64,000 bases of DNA from Dillenia suffruticosa (lineage: Eukaryota > Streptophyta > Magnoliopsida > Dilleniales > Dilleniaceae), in contig JAVTVX010000016.1 in the NCBI GenBank assembly GCA_033439265.1, positions 1,679,001 through 1,743,000 of the forward strand, written 5' to 3'. Shown here piece by piece: positions 23,756 through 37,178 of the stretch. Made by a program: the position numbers and the translations under genes. Positions within the stretch are counted from its first letter, which is position 1. Each line of letters opens with the position of its first letter. The notes beneath the pieces are model-generated. The model made no database searches. It saw nothing but the letters and a program-made list of their open reading frames with translations, and was not told the DNA's origin.

Positions 23756-26700
23756 TGTAATACCGACCCTCAGTGTATTCTTTTGTATATATATGATTTT
23801 TCACGAATTTGCTTATAAATTTCACTAAGAAAATTTTCCGATAAAGCGACCCCAGAAAATTTTGCCCTGATTGGCAGCATGGGTAAATATTTTTGGAAAT
23901 GACTACAAATGGACCTACGATGATAATAATGAATTTGGGGGGTATAGAAATTATTAAATTGAGTAAATCCAAATTGTAGAGTTTAAATCGGCAAACCCCA
24001 GGAAATTGTCGGTAAAACCCTAGTTGGGTCAACTATGACTCAAAAAGGCTCAATGAACTTATTTTTACACTAAATAAATTAAATTAGGCCTAATATAATA
24101 TTTTGGGCCTAGTGTGTAATTATGAAAATTTTTGGGGTCAAACATGAATTTTTGTAAGTTTAGGGACATGTTAGCAATTAACAATAAACTTAGAATTTAA
24201 TTGACAAGTGTATTTCTCTTATTGAGGGAGTTAATCCAAGAGTGGAGAATCAATTGAAGTCACATTGATAATAAGGACCCTTGGATTGAGTTAGTGGGTG
24301 ATGACAAGACTTATGCAATCATTTGAGGTTGGAAACAAATCAAGGGCGGGTATTTTGCATGGAGAGGATCAAGGATTTTGAGCCATAGATCTTGGTTGAG
24401 TGCAATGTGATAAAGCCAAACAAGAGTGTCATTTATTTCCTTACCTTAATCGTGAGAATGCCAAGAGGGGGGGCAGCCAAAGAGAGTTCTTCCATTTCCT
24501 TGCCAAACCAAGAGCTTATGTGAGAAGATCTTGAAATTTCAGCAAGTGATCTTCAATTTTCCATAGGTAAGGCCTTCTTTTGCATCCCAGAATACTATAT
24601 TTTTGTTTTGAAGCTAAAGGGAGACTCTTAACTTGGTGTACATAGGGTGACCGAAGGCTGGGACTAAGTGGAAAGCTTGCTTGAGTTTTGGAAGGCAAAG
24701 AAATTGAGGTAAAAAGATTCTATTCTGCCTTGCTTTAAATTTTATTTCTGTCTGTGACTTCATCTCTATTTTAAGGTATCTTACAGTCAGAATTTCAAAA
24801 TGCTCTAGTTAAGTAAATTGTAGATCTAAGTCTTATCCTTCAAACGAGATAAGAACCACCTTAATCAGATACCTGTGCCAAAAGTTATGACATTTTTCCT
24901 GAAACACGACAGAAAGATGTCATGTTTCAAACCATAACAACAGTGTGTAAAAATGACCCTTTCCAGGCTTAATTGAATAAAACTCAAAACATGAAAGTTG
25001 TAGATCTATGTCTTGGGTATAACATGTTAAAATTTCATTAAGTTTGGATAAGTAGCATAAACGTTGTAGCTTCTGCACAAAACTTGGACAGAAGCTGAAA
25101 TTGGAATGCGACTGAAACAAAGTGAGGATTTCTGGGAATTCTGTGATGTGAATTTGAGAAAGTGTATAAAATGAAAGTTATAGGTCATGAAGTTACCTAC
25201 AACATATCAAAATATCGCTTAAATTGGAGTTGTGTGCAAAGAGTTATTACATTGTTACTAAGACAGGACTGGATGGACATAAAATCTGCTTAGGATAACA
25301 TAATTTAGTGTACTTTTATGTGTTGAAGCCTAGTGTTAAAATGGCTATAAAGGGTGCAGAGATGTGTGGTGAGATTTTGATGTCATGTAGTGGTGTTTGA
25401 GGCCTTAGTTGTGCTGAGGATTTTGGTGCAGGTGCACTGTGCGCATAGACATGGTGTGCTGTGCGTTACGGGTGCATGGGTGCCGAGCAATGAGCGCAGA
25501 ATGCTGGGCCACGGCCTGGCCGGCCCTCGTGCGCGGATGATGAGTTGATTGAGCGCTGTGCGTGCTGGTGGTGGGCCGGCATGGGCACGGTGTGAGCACG
25601 AGGACCGTGCAATGATTTTCGATCGGGCCAAACTTTGGAAAATTTGATATTTTGTTATAAAAACACTTAGAGATAAATTAGAACACCCTAGAACTTGGTC
25701 TTAGACTAAGAAACTGCAAAGATACAATTTATATACATTGTTTTCCATATAGTGACATATATATATATATATGTGATCCTTGTAGTGACACATTTTGGTG
25801 ATTGAGCAAAGGGAACACATTTTCCTACGCGTCGTGATATTTTGGGGAGTGAGCTACCCTCCCCCACATGTGAGTGGGACTTTGATATCTACTATTGATT
25901 GAAAACCTGTTTTAAATATTTTCAATAACATGGTTTGAAATGATGTGATGATTTGAATTTCATATGATTTATGAAATATTTTTTTGTAACCATTGGAGTG
26001 TCCCAACTGTTGATCCTATTGATATGCATCCATAGTTTTGATACTTGACATTGTGCCACTTTTTGATATATCCACATGTTTTAATGCTTCCATTGCATTT
26101 GGCACATGATTTTGACCTGATATGGTTTTAGATTTATGATTGGGTTGAGATGCCCTGTGTTAATACTATGATGATTGTGATATGCTTTCTATGGCATTCC
26201 ATAGCTACGAAGGACATTTGGTAGAGGCGCCCGTTGTGCCCGGATATGCCTCTGCAGGGGGTATTCGCCAAATCGTCATATGTATGGACGCGACCGGTTG
26301 AACCTCATCGGTGAGGATGTGAGAGCTGCCTCTGTCTAGCACTGGTCGGGGCACCATACATGATTCATGATTGATGTCGATGGTTATTAACGGGCTAGCT
26401 GGAGAAGCCTGTGGCCAATGTTGGGATAGAGAGTTTTGTTTTATCAATTGTATTGTGAAAAACCCCCAACGCGCCATCTTTGGCCGAGGTAGGCCCTTGC
26501 CGGGGTATTTTTCAGGCCAGCTCTTTATGACTTGATATATACTAGATGCATATGTTGATTTCGATATGTGTGCTATGAAATGATTTATTGAAACGCCATG
26601 ATTGATTTGCACACTATGGATTTGCTGACCTATCATTTGACACTCCATGTTCACACATGATATTTGTAGTATGATGTCAATCCCCTCACTTGTTGGGTAC

Positions 26701-27149
26701 CATCCCCCTTACGGTACTCACCCCTTACATTCCCATTTTACAGGTATAGTCTTGGATTTAGAGATTTGTTGAGGCTTGCTTAATTGAGCTGACTTTGGAG
26801 ACTTATGGGGCTTGGGTATGGTATTACTTGCTCTTCCGCAAATTATTATTTGATGACACTATTATATATTGGAGATATGTAGTTGACCATTGTATCCAAT
26901 TATTCTGGGTTGATTGTATTATTTTAGATATGTATTCTTGAACGCTCATGTTGATATATGATCATGCAGGCACATTTTGACATTACTATATTTTTATACT
27001 TGGCAATTTATATGAATTGCTAGAATCTGGTTTGGATATATTGTTCTTAGCCTTACAGTATCTCGATCATGTGGGACGTTGTGCTCGTGTATCGAGGTGC
27101 CGCAGCGGTTGCTCACGTGCTCGGCTCGGGGGTGGATCGGGGCGTGACA
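23756..27149 (+). mobile_element. Large solo LTR (3.4 kb) with perfect 5-bp target duplication
   Basis: The segment starts TGTAATACCGACC and ends GGGGCGTGACA. CACTT flanks it at 23751-23755 and 27150-27154; removing it restores the satellite phrase GGATATATCCACTTGGGG. There is no coding capacity and no second LTR. A GC-rich stretch (about 25420-25600) and a GGTACTCACCCC segment near 26714 are present. Size, ends and that segment fit a chromovirus-type gypsy LTR, but the lineage is only inferred. Confidence 0.9.
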
Positions 27150-27916
27150 CACTTGGGGTTGATCTACCATCTTGAGTATCAATATCCACGGAAATGGTGG
27201 TCCTTGGATAGTGGGCATGACAAATCCTAGCCATCTAGAATTTTTCAGAAGTTTTTATATTGGATGATCAAGATTTCTTATGATCACATGCCCAACGGCT
27301 ACTAAGAGAGATATTAGAAAATATCATATGATATTAGCTCGCAAACCCAAAAACTTTGTAATTCCAAGTGAAATTCTGCATGTAGTGGTTTTGCTTGATT
27401 GGAGTTGTCACTGAGTAAGCACCAAATACCAGGTTTGGACGTACCGAAGTGGTTATCATGCATGACTAGAAATCATGTAGGCTTTGCCAACGCAAATTTG
27501 AATCCTGCCATTCACAATTTAATTGTCAACCTCGGGATTAACACTCAATTTAATTTTACTTTATTTATTTGTTTATTTATTTTTTTTTGGTTGAGTTCCA
27601 TGAAAAGCTCAAATTGATTATAGGATATAACAACCTGGGGTTGTTCTACCATCCTGAGTATTAGTATCCAGAAAAAGGATGGTCGTTGGATGGTGGGCAA
27701 GAAAAATCCTCACCATCGAGAATTGTTCAAAAGTTTTTTATTTTGGATGATCAAGATTTGTTATGATCATGGGCCCACTGGCTATCAATAGAGAGGTTAG
27801 AAAATATCATATGATATAAGCTTGCATACGCAAAGACTTTGTAATTCAAAGTGAAATTATGCATGTAGTGCGTCTGCCTCATTGGAGATGTCAATGAGTA
27901 GCATCAAATATCAGAT

Positions 27917-27998
27917 GTGGATATATCGGAGTGGTTATTGAGCATGACTAGAAATCATGTGGACTCTGCCCACGCAGGTTCGAATCCTTCCGTTCATG
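27917..27998 (+). pseudogene. tRNA-Ser(AGA) A-type copy
   Basis: 82 nt with intact B box GGTTCGAATCC and AGA loop. Acceptor GTGGATA/CGTTCAT has one mismatch and wobbles, and the T stem has a mismatch. Confidence 0.7.
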
Positions 27999-28896
27999 AT
28001 TTAATTGTCGACCTAGGGATTAACACTCAGTTTGTTGTTATAGTAGAAGCCTTTTTATTTTTTTTGGTTGAGCTCTATGAAAAGATGGAATTGAGTATAG
28101 GATATACCACTTGGGGATGTAATACCATCCTGAGAATCAATATCCATGGAAACGGTAGTCTTTGGATAGTGGTCATGACAAATCCTGGCCATCTAGAATT
28201 GTTCAGAAGTTTTTTATTTTAGATGAGTATGATTTGTTATGATCATGGGCCCAACGGTTATTAAGAGAGATATTAGAAAATATCATATGATATTAGCTCG
28301 CGAACCCAAAGGATTTGTAATTCCAAGTGAAATTCTGCATGTAGTGCTTCTGCTTGATTGGAGCTATCAATGAGTAAGCATGAAATACCGGGTTTGAACG
28401 AACCAGAGTGGTTATCAGGCATGACTTGAAATCAGGTGGGCTCTGCCCGCACAAGTTTGAATCCTACCATTCACGATTTAATTGTCAACCTCGGGATTAA
28501 CACTCAGTTTGTTATTGTAATAGAAGTTATTTTATTTTATTTTATTTATTTGTTTATTTATTTTTTGGTTGAGCTCTACGAAAAGCACAAATTTATTATT
28601 GAATATGTCCACCTAGGGTTGTTCAACCATCCTGAGTATCAGTATCCAGAAAAATGGTGGTCATTGGATGGTGGGCATGACAAATCCTCGCCATCCAGAA
28701 TTATTCAAAAGTTTTTTTTATTTTGGATGATCAAGATTTGTTATGATCACAAGCCCATTAGCTATCAATATAGATGTTAAAAAATATTGTATGATATGAG
28801 CTTGCAAACGCAAAGACTTTGTAATTCGGAGTGAAATTTTGTATGTAGTGCTTCTGCCTCATTAGAGATGTTAATGAATAACATTAAATACCAGGT

Positions 28897-28978
28897 GTGG
28901 ATGTGCCGGATTGGTTATCGGGCATGACTAGAAATCATGTGGGCTCTGCCCATGCATGTTCGAATCCTACAATTCATG
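28897..28978 (+). pseudogene. tRNA-Ser(AGA) A-type copy
   Basis: 82 nt with AGA loop. The T stem is weakened (GCATG against CCTAC) and the D loop has GGATTGG. Confidence 0.7.
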
Positions 28979-29873
28979 ATTTAATTGTGGACATTGGTAT
29001 TAACACCCAGTTTGTTGTTATAGTAGAAGGCTTTTTATTTTTATTTTTGGTTGAGCTCTATGAAAGGCTAGAATTGAGTATAGGATATATCCACTTGGGG
29101 TTGTTCTACCATCCTGATTATCAATATCCATGAAAATGGTGGTCTTTGGATAGTGGGCATGACAAATCTTGGCCATCTAGAATTGTTCAGAAGTTTTTTA
29201 TTTTAGATGATCAGGATATGTTATGATGACGGGCCCAAGGCTATTAAGAGAGATATTAGAAAATATCATATGATATTCGTGAACCCAAAGGCTTTGTAAT
29301 TCCAAGTGAAATTCTGCATGTAGTGCTTTTGCTTGATTGGAGCTATCAATGAGTAAGCACCAAATACCAGATTTGGACATACCTGAATGGTTAGCATGAC
29401 TAGAAATCATGTGGGCTTTGTCCGGGCAAGTTTGAATCCTGCCATTCATGATTTAATTGTCAACATCGGGATTAATACTTAGTGTGTTATTGTAATAGAA
29501 GCCCTTTTATTTTATTTTATTTATTTGTTTATTTATTTTTTTTTCTTGAGCTTTATGAAAAGCACAAATTGATTATAGAGTATATCCACCTAGGGGTTGT
29601 TCTACCATCCTGAGTATCAGTATCCTGAAGAATGGCGGTCGTTGGATGGTGGGCATGACAAATCCTCGCCATCCAGAATTGTTCAAAAGTTTTTTTATTT
29701 TGGATGATCAAGATTTGTTATGATCACAAGCCCACGGGCTATCAATATAGATGTTAAAAAATATCGTATGATATAAGCTTGTGAATGCAAAGACTTTGTA
29801 ATTCAAAGTGAAATTTTGTATGAAGTGCTTCTGCCTCATCGGAGATGTCAATGAGTAGCATCAAATACCAGGT

Positions 29874-29955
29874 GTGGATGTGTAGAATTGGTTATCGGTC
29901 ATGACTAGAAATCATATGGGCTCTGCCCATGCAGGTTCGAATCCTACAATTCATG
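29874..29955 (+). pseudogene. tRNA-Ser(AGA) A-type copy
   Basis: 82 nt with AGA loop and GGTTCGAATCC. The D stem is damaged (TGTAGAATTGG). Confidence 0.65.
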
Positions 29956-30510
29956 ATTTAATTGTGGACATTGGTATAAACACCCAGTTTGTTGTTATAG
30001 TAGAAGCCTTTTTATTTTTTTTGGTTGAGCTCTATGAAAGGCTAGAATTGAGAATAGGATATATCCTCTTGGGGTTGTTCTACCATCCTGATTATCAATA
30101 CACATGAAAATGGTGGTCTTTGGATAGTGGCCATGACAAATCTTGGCCATCTAGAATTGTTTAGAAGTTTTTTATTTTGGATGATCAGGATATGTTATGA
30201 TGACGGGCCCAAGGCTATTAAGAGAGATATTAGAAAATATCATATGATATTCGCGAACCCAAAGGCTTTGTAATTCCAAGTGAAATTCTGCATGTTGTGT
30301 TTTTGCTTGATTGGAGCTATCAATGAGTAAGCACCAAATACCAGATTTGGACATACCAGAGTGGTTAGCATGACTAGAAATCATGTGGACTCTGTCCGGC
30401 AGGTTTGAATCCTGCCATTCACGATTTAATTGTCAACCTCGGGATTAACACTCAGTGTGTTGTTGTAATAGAAGCCCTTTTTATTTTATTTTATTTTTTT
30501 GTTTATTTAT

Positions 30511-30930
30511 TGAAGGAATTAATGCCCACGTGGGGCACTTTCCATGTTTGGAAAAAGGAAATATTCCCACTTTCCAAAAGTCACAAATGGTAACTAATAG
30601 TTTTGAATAACCTACCATGTGTGGTGACGGAATAATAAGAAAACTAGGGCAAACCCTAGTTACACAACCATTGGCACAAAAATTGTGAGGAGGCACAATT
30701 GAGAGAGGGAGAAAATTCTGTTGCCTCACCGGATTTCGATTGAGGTGTTGTGGCGTTGCGGTGATAGCTCGAGTTTCGTGGTTATCATCCTGACGGTGAG
30801 ATCGTTTGGTCGAGGTTCGTGGTTCCCTAAGCATTTTGCGATCTACTCTTGAGGTATGCCTAAAAACCCAAATATTTTATAATTTTGAAAATTTGCACGC
30901 TTCCGCATGTATGTGCACATAAAACTAACA
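30511..30930 (+). repeat. 5' LTR of copia A
   Basis: 420 bp, TGAAGGAATT to AAACTAACA, directly followed by the primer site. Confidence 0.95.
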
Positions 30931-32026
30931 TTGGTATCAGAGCCAAGTTAGATTTATTTTAAAATATATTTTCAGAATTTAAAAATGAGCATGTACAATT
31001 TGGGGTTCGGATTATGGATGCATTTCCTGAATCTGAAAATACCATGATGTTACCCATATCACGTAGGTCACGAAAATGATTTTTTCGTAATTTTCTGAGC
31101 ACGATTAGGCCATGAAAATTCCGGTCAAACTTCCGGGTCGTGAATAGTGACCACGACAAAGAAACCCCAAATTTGTCAAGATTTAGGAGGAATCTTTGCA
31201 AAAGAATTGTAGATTTAAGTTCCTGGCATCTAGATCTACATTTTGGTATGCATATTGCATGTTGCCGTTGCCGGAAACTGGGATTTTCCAACGAGGCCAC
31301 GGAGGGCCAAAACTTAGATATATATTTCTCCGCGTTCAGGGCGCAAATAACCCAAAGATCAAGTCTCGGATATTTTTGGGATGTCCAAAATAATTTTCCG
31401 GCCATAATCGCGGTGAAAAACAGGCCGAAAATGTATTTTCCAGAAATCGGGTCGGAAAACCCGGTTGCAGACCCATCGGGTGAAGAAGAAGAAGCCCAAC
31501 CCGCAGGTGCATGAAGGACACGCGCACTGACCCGGACCGGTCCGACCCAATCCACCCCGACCCGGTCTGACCAGTCGCGCGCGTGTGAGCGCGTGATACA
31601 TGTGCCCGCGCGTGGCGCGTGTGGTGCACGCTCCCCAGCACGTGTAGGCTCGTGGTCGCGCGTGTAGGCGCTTGCTCACGCGCCAGAACCCTGTCCGGCT
31701 CGTGGAGGCGCGTGGAGGCACGTGAAGGCTCGTGGAGGAGCGTGGAGCCTACCGGTGGCGCGTAGGTTCACCTCAAAATTGGATTTTTCCAATTTTATAA
31801 AGGGTTTCATGATAAAAGTGACTGAATGTGGGTTTTTATGTTCCGAATTCTAGTCCGAACGGTGAGATGCAATCTTGAATTGTGGTATATAGTGTCTGTT
31901 GACTCATATGCTCGTTTTGGGGTCTGTATTCGAGTCGTTTTGGTTTTTATGATTTGTAGGGTACATAAAATTATGAATTAAAGTATCATTTGTCACTAAT
32001 GTCTCTATTTTCTGTGTAACAGAGAC
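30931..32026 (+). other. Copia A primer site and leader
   Basis: TTGGTATCAGAGCCAAG at the start is the minus-strand primer site. The leader holds a strongly GC-rich stretch (about 31500-31765) of CGTG-G-AGGC-like short repeats and CpG-dense sequence. ORFs across it on either strand look like by-products of the composition. Confidence 0.7.
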
Positions 32027-35000
32027 ATGGCTGCTACAAAGACAATAGTTCTGGATCTCGTTAAGGGAGAGAAACTGAATGGTGACAACTATGAAATATG
32101 GCACCGAAAAATTTAGTTTGTCTTCGAGGAACAAGAACTCGGGGAGGTTCTTAGACACGAGATGATGGACCCAGGGGAGGTTCCAACAGAACAAGGAAAA
32201 CGGGATCAAGAAGTGTATCGTGCTTGGAAGAAGAAGGGTGGCCAAGCTAGGGTGATCCTTCTTAGCTATATGCACGATGAGTTAATCCCGGTTTATGAGC
32301 AGTATTCCACTGCGAGATCGATTTGGCTTGCTCTAAAAGAGCACTTTGGCTCCGCGTCAGCTCCTAAGTTGAGGATGCTGACGTATAAGTTTATTACATA
32401 CAAGAAGAGGACTGATCATACTATGAAACAGTATTTGATGCACATGTCGAGTATGATCGCTTCTCTCAAGAGTATGGGGGAGTCAATGTCTGACGAGCTT
32501 CAAGTACTGGGTGTGATTCAGTCTTTACCTGACTCCTGGGATGTGGTTAAGACCTATCTCACACACACTGAGAGTATTCGTACTTTCAGGGATGTGAGTA
32601 GGCATTGTGAGCTCGAGGTGGAGCGCCAGGAGGTTGTGAGGTCCACTTCTACTCATGTTAACATCGCAGAGTCAAGCAAGGGCTCCCGAGGAATCAAGCG
32701 CAAGTGGCGCAAACATGAGAAGAAGCCCAAGGGCCAAAGCAAGAGGAAGCTATCTGCCAAAATCAACAACAAAGGACAGAAAAGCAAGAAGAAGGAGCTC
32801 GACAAGAGCAAGGTCCAATGCTATGTATGTGGCAAGCATGGACATTTCGCACGCGAGTGTGGCAAGCGAAAGGTAAGTCCTTCTTCTTTACATGGTTTGA
32901 GTTATGTGTCATCTAGTGTGATGCTCACTAACTCTTCTCCTTTGTGGATTGTAGACTCAGGAGCCACGGACCATGTAGCTCGTGACAGGAGCGCATTTCT
33001 ATAATTCCGCCGTTTGAGTCCCCAAGCAAGAAGGCTATATGTGGGGAACGGAGCATTTGTGGAAGTAAGAGGGATTGGCACATGCAAGCTGATGCTTCAT
33101 GATGACCAACCCCTGTATCTACATGACGTATTGTATGCTCCTGAGATTCGGCGGAATCTCATTTCTGTTCGATGTTTAGACCAGTTGGAATATTCTGTTT
33201 TGTTGGGAAACTCTAAAGTGTTCATTTACAATAATGACAGTCTTTTGATTTATTCTGGTTTAGTCCGTGAGGGACTTTATGTACTGGATTATATTTCATT
33301 TTATGAAAATGTTCCTTCATCTCCTATTGCCTTTGCATCTGATAGTGTTGTGGATGATGTGTTTGTATGGCATAGCAGACTTGGCCACATAGGGCAAGAG
33401 AGGATGACCCGGTTAGCTTCGAGTGGCTTGTTGGGCCCGCTAACCAAGGTCCAGTTGCCCGTGTGTGAGTTTTGTCTTGCGGGCAAAGCTACTAGAAAAC
33501 CATTTGGGAAAGCAATGAGAGCTGGGACTCCATTGCAATTGGTCAATTCCGATATTTGCGGACCAATGAATGTGAGAGCTAGAAACGGAGCCGTATACTT
33601 TATTACGTTCATTGATGATTACACGCGTTTCAGTTACGTCTACCTGATTTCGCATAAGTCTGAGGCACTAGAGTGCTCTACGAGATTTATAAGCGAGGTG
33701 GAGAATCAGCTAGACTTGAGGGTGAAAACCCTTAGAACCGATCGAGGGCGCGAGTATTTATCAGAACAATTTAAAGAGCTCTGTTTCGATAGAGGTATTA
33801 CGAGACAGCTGACTATTCCTGCCACTCCTTAGCAGAACGGAGTAGCTGAGAGAAGGAATAGGACTCTTTTAGAGATGGTGAGGTCGATGATGGCGCAGGC
33901 CAATTTATCTATCTCCCATTGGGGGGATGCGTTATTGACTGCAGCCTACGTGCTTAACCGTGTCCCAACAAAGTCCGTAGTCAGCACGCCGTACGAGCTT
34001 TGGACTGGGAGACAGCCTGACCTTAGCCATTTGAGACCATGGGGTTGTGCCGTGTATGTTTATGATTTCTCGCACAAATATGGCAAGTTAGGCCCGCGAG
34101 GAAAGAAGTGTATTTTTCTTAGATACTCTGAACACTCCAAGGGACATGTGTTCTTAGGAGAACATACGAACGGCACAGTGACTGAGATAGAGTCTCGTGA
34201 TGCCACGTTTCTCAAAAATGATTTTCCTAAGAGAGGTGAAATCGATCTAGAAATCGCCTTCTATGAGATGGATGAACCTACCGGCTCAGCCGAACCCAGC
34301 GACGAGACTAAAGAACCTATTGTGGATCTTGGTCCTAGTGGGAGTGTTCCATCTGAAGGTGCAGTGGCTCCTCCTCCTCGTAGGAGTAGTCGGGGACACG
34401 TACCACGTCGTCACTTCCCGATTGAGGATGAGATCCTAATTGTTACTCCCGAAGACGATGAGGAGCCAAGCACATTCTATGAGGCTCTTGAGGGTCCTGC
34501 CAAGGACCAATGGTTAGAAGCCAGGAAGGAAGAATTGGAATCAATGAGAGTCAATGGGGTCTGGGATCTAGTTGACCTGCCTGAGAAAAGAAAGGCCATT
34601 GGGAACAAGTGGGTTCTCAAAATCAAGAGGAAGGCTAATGGATCGATCGAGAGGTATAAAGCCCATCTTGTAGCCAAGGGTTACACACAGACAAAGGACA
34701 TTGACTATAAGGAGACTTTCTCCCCAGTAGTCAAGTTTACATCGATCCGTTTGCTTTTGGCAATTGTCGCAAGTATGGATCTGGAATTACACTAGATGGA
34801 CGTTAAGACCGCTTTCCTTAACGGGAATTTGGATGAAGAGGTCTACATGGAACAACCCTCGGGGTTTGTTCTAGTAGGTCAAGAGGACAAGGTTTGTCGA
34901 CTTCGAAAGTCGATATATGGCCTAAAACAGTCATCCAGGCGGTGGTATCTAAGATTTCATGAAGCTGTGATATCTTATGGTTTTAGAATGGTCGAGGAGG

Positions 35001-36028
35001 ATCATTGTGTCTATCTGATATAGGGTGATAATTCATTTGTGATCCTGTCATTGTATGTTGATGACATAATGTTGGCCGGGAACAACATTGAGTATATAAA
35101 GACTATCAAAACATGGTTGTCATCCAACTTTGACATGAAAGACATGGGTGAAGCTGAGTTCATCCTTGGAGTTGAGATCCAGAGGGATCGTTCGAGAAAA
35201 ATATTGGCTCTTTCACAAGAGGCATACGTTAGAAAAATTCTCAAACGTTTTGGGATGAGTGATTGTAATCCCATAGATACTCCGATTGCCAAAGGTGAAG
35301 GCTTGAGTCTGGAAATGTGTCCTAAAACTCAGGATGAAGTGAGGGAAATGAGTAAAGTACCTTACTCCAGTGCAGTGGGAAGTCTAATGTACGCAATGCT
35401 GTGTACAAGACCGAACATAAGTTATGCAGTCGGTCTGGTGAGTAGGTATCAGGCGAATCCTGGAAGAGGTCATTGGAGAGCAGTGAAAAGGATTCTCCGA
35501 TATCTTAAGGGAACTGCAAACCTCTCTCTGTGTTACGGAGGAGGCGATTTACGCCTTGTGGGTTATTCGGATGCCGATTGGGGAGGCGATTTGGATAAGC
35601 GTAAATCGACATCGGGTTTTGCTTTTTTGCTCAATGGTGGTGCCATTTCATGGAGCAGTAAAAAGCAAACCTGTGTTGCTCTATCAACTATGGAAGCTGA
35701 GTTCGTGGCTTGTTCTGTTGCAGTTCAGGAGAGTGTTTGGCTCCGAAAACTATTAGATGACTTAGGGATTATAGCGGATAGTGGGAGGCCCGTAATGATT
35801 TATTGTGATAATCAGGCCGCTATCGCTTATACTCGAGACCCTAAGTTCCATAGTAGGACCAAACACATAGACACCAGATATCATTTTGTTAGAGACATTA
35901 TTGAGAAGGGTAAAGTGACCATCAGGTACATTTCGACACATAGCATGGTAGCTGATCCCTTTACCAAACTCATTACTAGAGACTCATTCTTAGCACATAG
36001 AGAGTCATTGGGTTTGAGGATTTATTGA
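32027..36028 (+). pseudogene. Copia A Gag-Pol polyprotein, one frame with five internal stops
   Basis: From ATG at 32027 (MAATKTIVLDLVKGEKLNGD) to TGA at 36026 the frame never shifts. Domains in order: Gag; CCHC knuckle CYVCGKHGHFAREC (about 32819); protease WIVDSGATDHV (about 32945); integrase HHCC segment around HSRLGHIGQ then CEFCLAGK; catalytic NSDICGP, RTDRGREYLS and VAERRNR; RT with KAIGNKWVLKIKRKANGS, MDVKTAFLNG and LYVDDI; RNase H with YSDADWGGD, MEAEFVA and YCDNQAAI; and the TKHIDTRYHFVRD tail. Internal stops lie at 32114 (TAG), 33002 (TAA), 33830 (TAG), 34793 (TAG) and 35021 (TAG). At 33830 and 34793 family conservation (TPQQNG, HQMDVKTAFL) shows the lost codon was Gln. The catalytic residues themselves are kept. 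Confidence 0.92.
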
Positions 36029-37160
36029 CATTGCTCAGTTTGTACCGACGACATTGATGCTTTATTCCTTTTTTTGTATATATATATATATATGATGCAT
36101 TATTCAGTCACATAAGTATTGCATTTTAATCAATGCGTTCACTTTTATTATCATATATATATAAATATATACTGTGATGTTATTATAGATGTCAGGCAGG
36201 TGAGGTCGACTCTCTCACACAAGTGACCACCTCTAGCTCTGAGCGAGCGGAGATGAGACAGTTTCTAGCTGTAAGAGGCTTTGAGAGTAGCCCCGCTAGA
36301 ACATAAGTCGCCCTGATATGTGTTCAGGATGAGGTCATATGTGATATGACCGACATGGAAGTACCCACATCTATGTTACCTGCTAGAAGCCAGGTTTGAG
36401 ATCTCAGAAAGCACCTGCAATCTGTGAGATTGCCTCTGAAGTACTCTCTCTGAGATCTCTGGGTAAAGTCTTATGCGTAGACTGAGTCCTATACCTGCAC
36501 AGTGTTAGAGTGTGGCACGCGTTTCATAACGCATGTGAAAAAGTCGACTAGGGATAGGGGGAGCTATTTAGTTTGAGGCACTAATTACAAATTTTATCCC
36601 CGAGCCCCACTGTGTAAGACCCGAGATCCACGGGGTGGGATCTCTTGTACCCTTATTACTTTCGGCTGACTCTTGAAGTCTTGATTCAGTGTTTGCTACC
36701 TTAGTCTGTTTACTGATGGCTCGGAATATAAATTGAGGTCTGAGGGACAGGTCTAGAAAAGCAGCTGCGTTAAAACTAATAGATTCAAGTCTGGGAAAAG
36801 GAAGATCAAGTGACGTTACATCGTGATATAGTATTCACCGACCGGTCTCTTGTGTTCTTCCATGTTGGGATTAGAACACAATAGTAAATACATATTCGAG
36901 CGAATTATGGGGAATTATTTTCGTTGAGGAAAGTAGCTCGATAGATGTAACCAGTTTTGGATCTAGGGTGCTGCGAGCTTATTATTGTACTAACATTGAC
37001 TCCTCGAACATCCTAACAGGTGTATCGAGAAGTCTTTATTTGCAGTTGTACTCGCCAGTCGCACGACACCCAATCGAGTATGAAAATCCAGTAAGGTGAG
37101 GTGATCGCATGAGTTGTGATCTCGTGATTGATGAAAATGCCCTCGTGTGCAAGTGGGAGA
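36029..37160 (+). other. Copia A 3' non-coding interior
   Basis: About 1.1 kb between the polyprotein stop and the polypurine tract, with TA-rich stretches near 36078 and 36156. No gene is seen. Confidence 0.6.
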
Positions 37161-37178
37161 TGAAGGAATTAATGCCCA

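Larger units (their letters stand above)
27150..30510 (+). repeat. tRNA-Ser satellite array, dimeric block with copia insertion at its end
   Basis: Alternating B and A units. B-type heads: 27435-27516, 28394-28475 (anticodon loop CTTGAAA, that is TGA), 29373-29450 and 30347-30423 (both with small D-arm deletions). A-type heads: 27917-27998, 28897-28978, 29874-29955. B bodies carry an expanded TTTTA/TTTA tract missing from A bodies. Confidence 0.9.

Noticed and set aside
25383-25631. ORFs rich in Pro, His and Arg on the minus strand inside the solo LTR
   Set aside because: They coincide with the GC-rich part of an LTR with intact ends and target duplication; no domain recognised.
30959-31721. 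Long minus- and plus-strand ORFs in the copia A leader
   Set aside because: They overlap each other in several frames over a GC-rich tract and match no recognisable domain; likely a composition effect.
33830-35023. Copia A stops as programmed readthrough sites
   Set aside because: There are five stops scattered through Gag, protease, integrase and RT. At least two replace conserved Gln codons, which fits mutation better than recoding.
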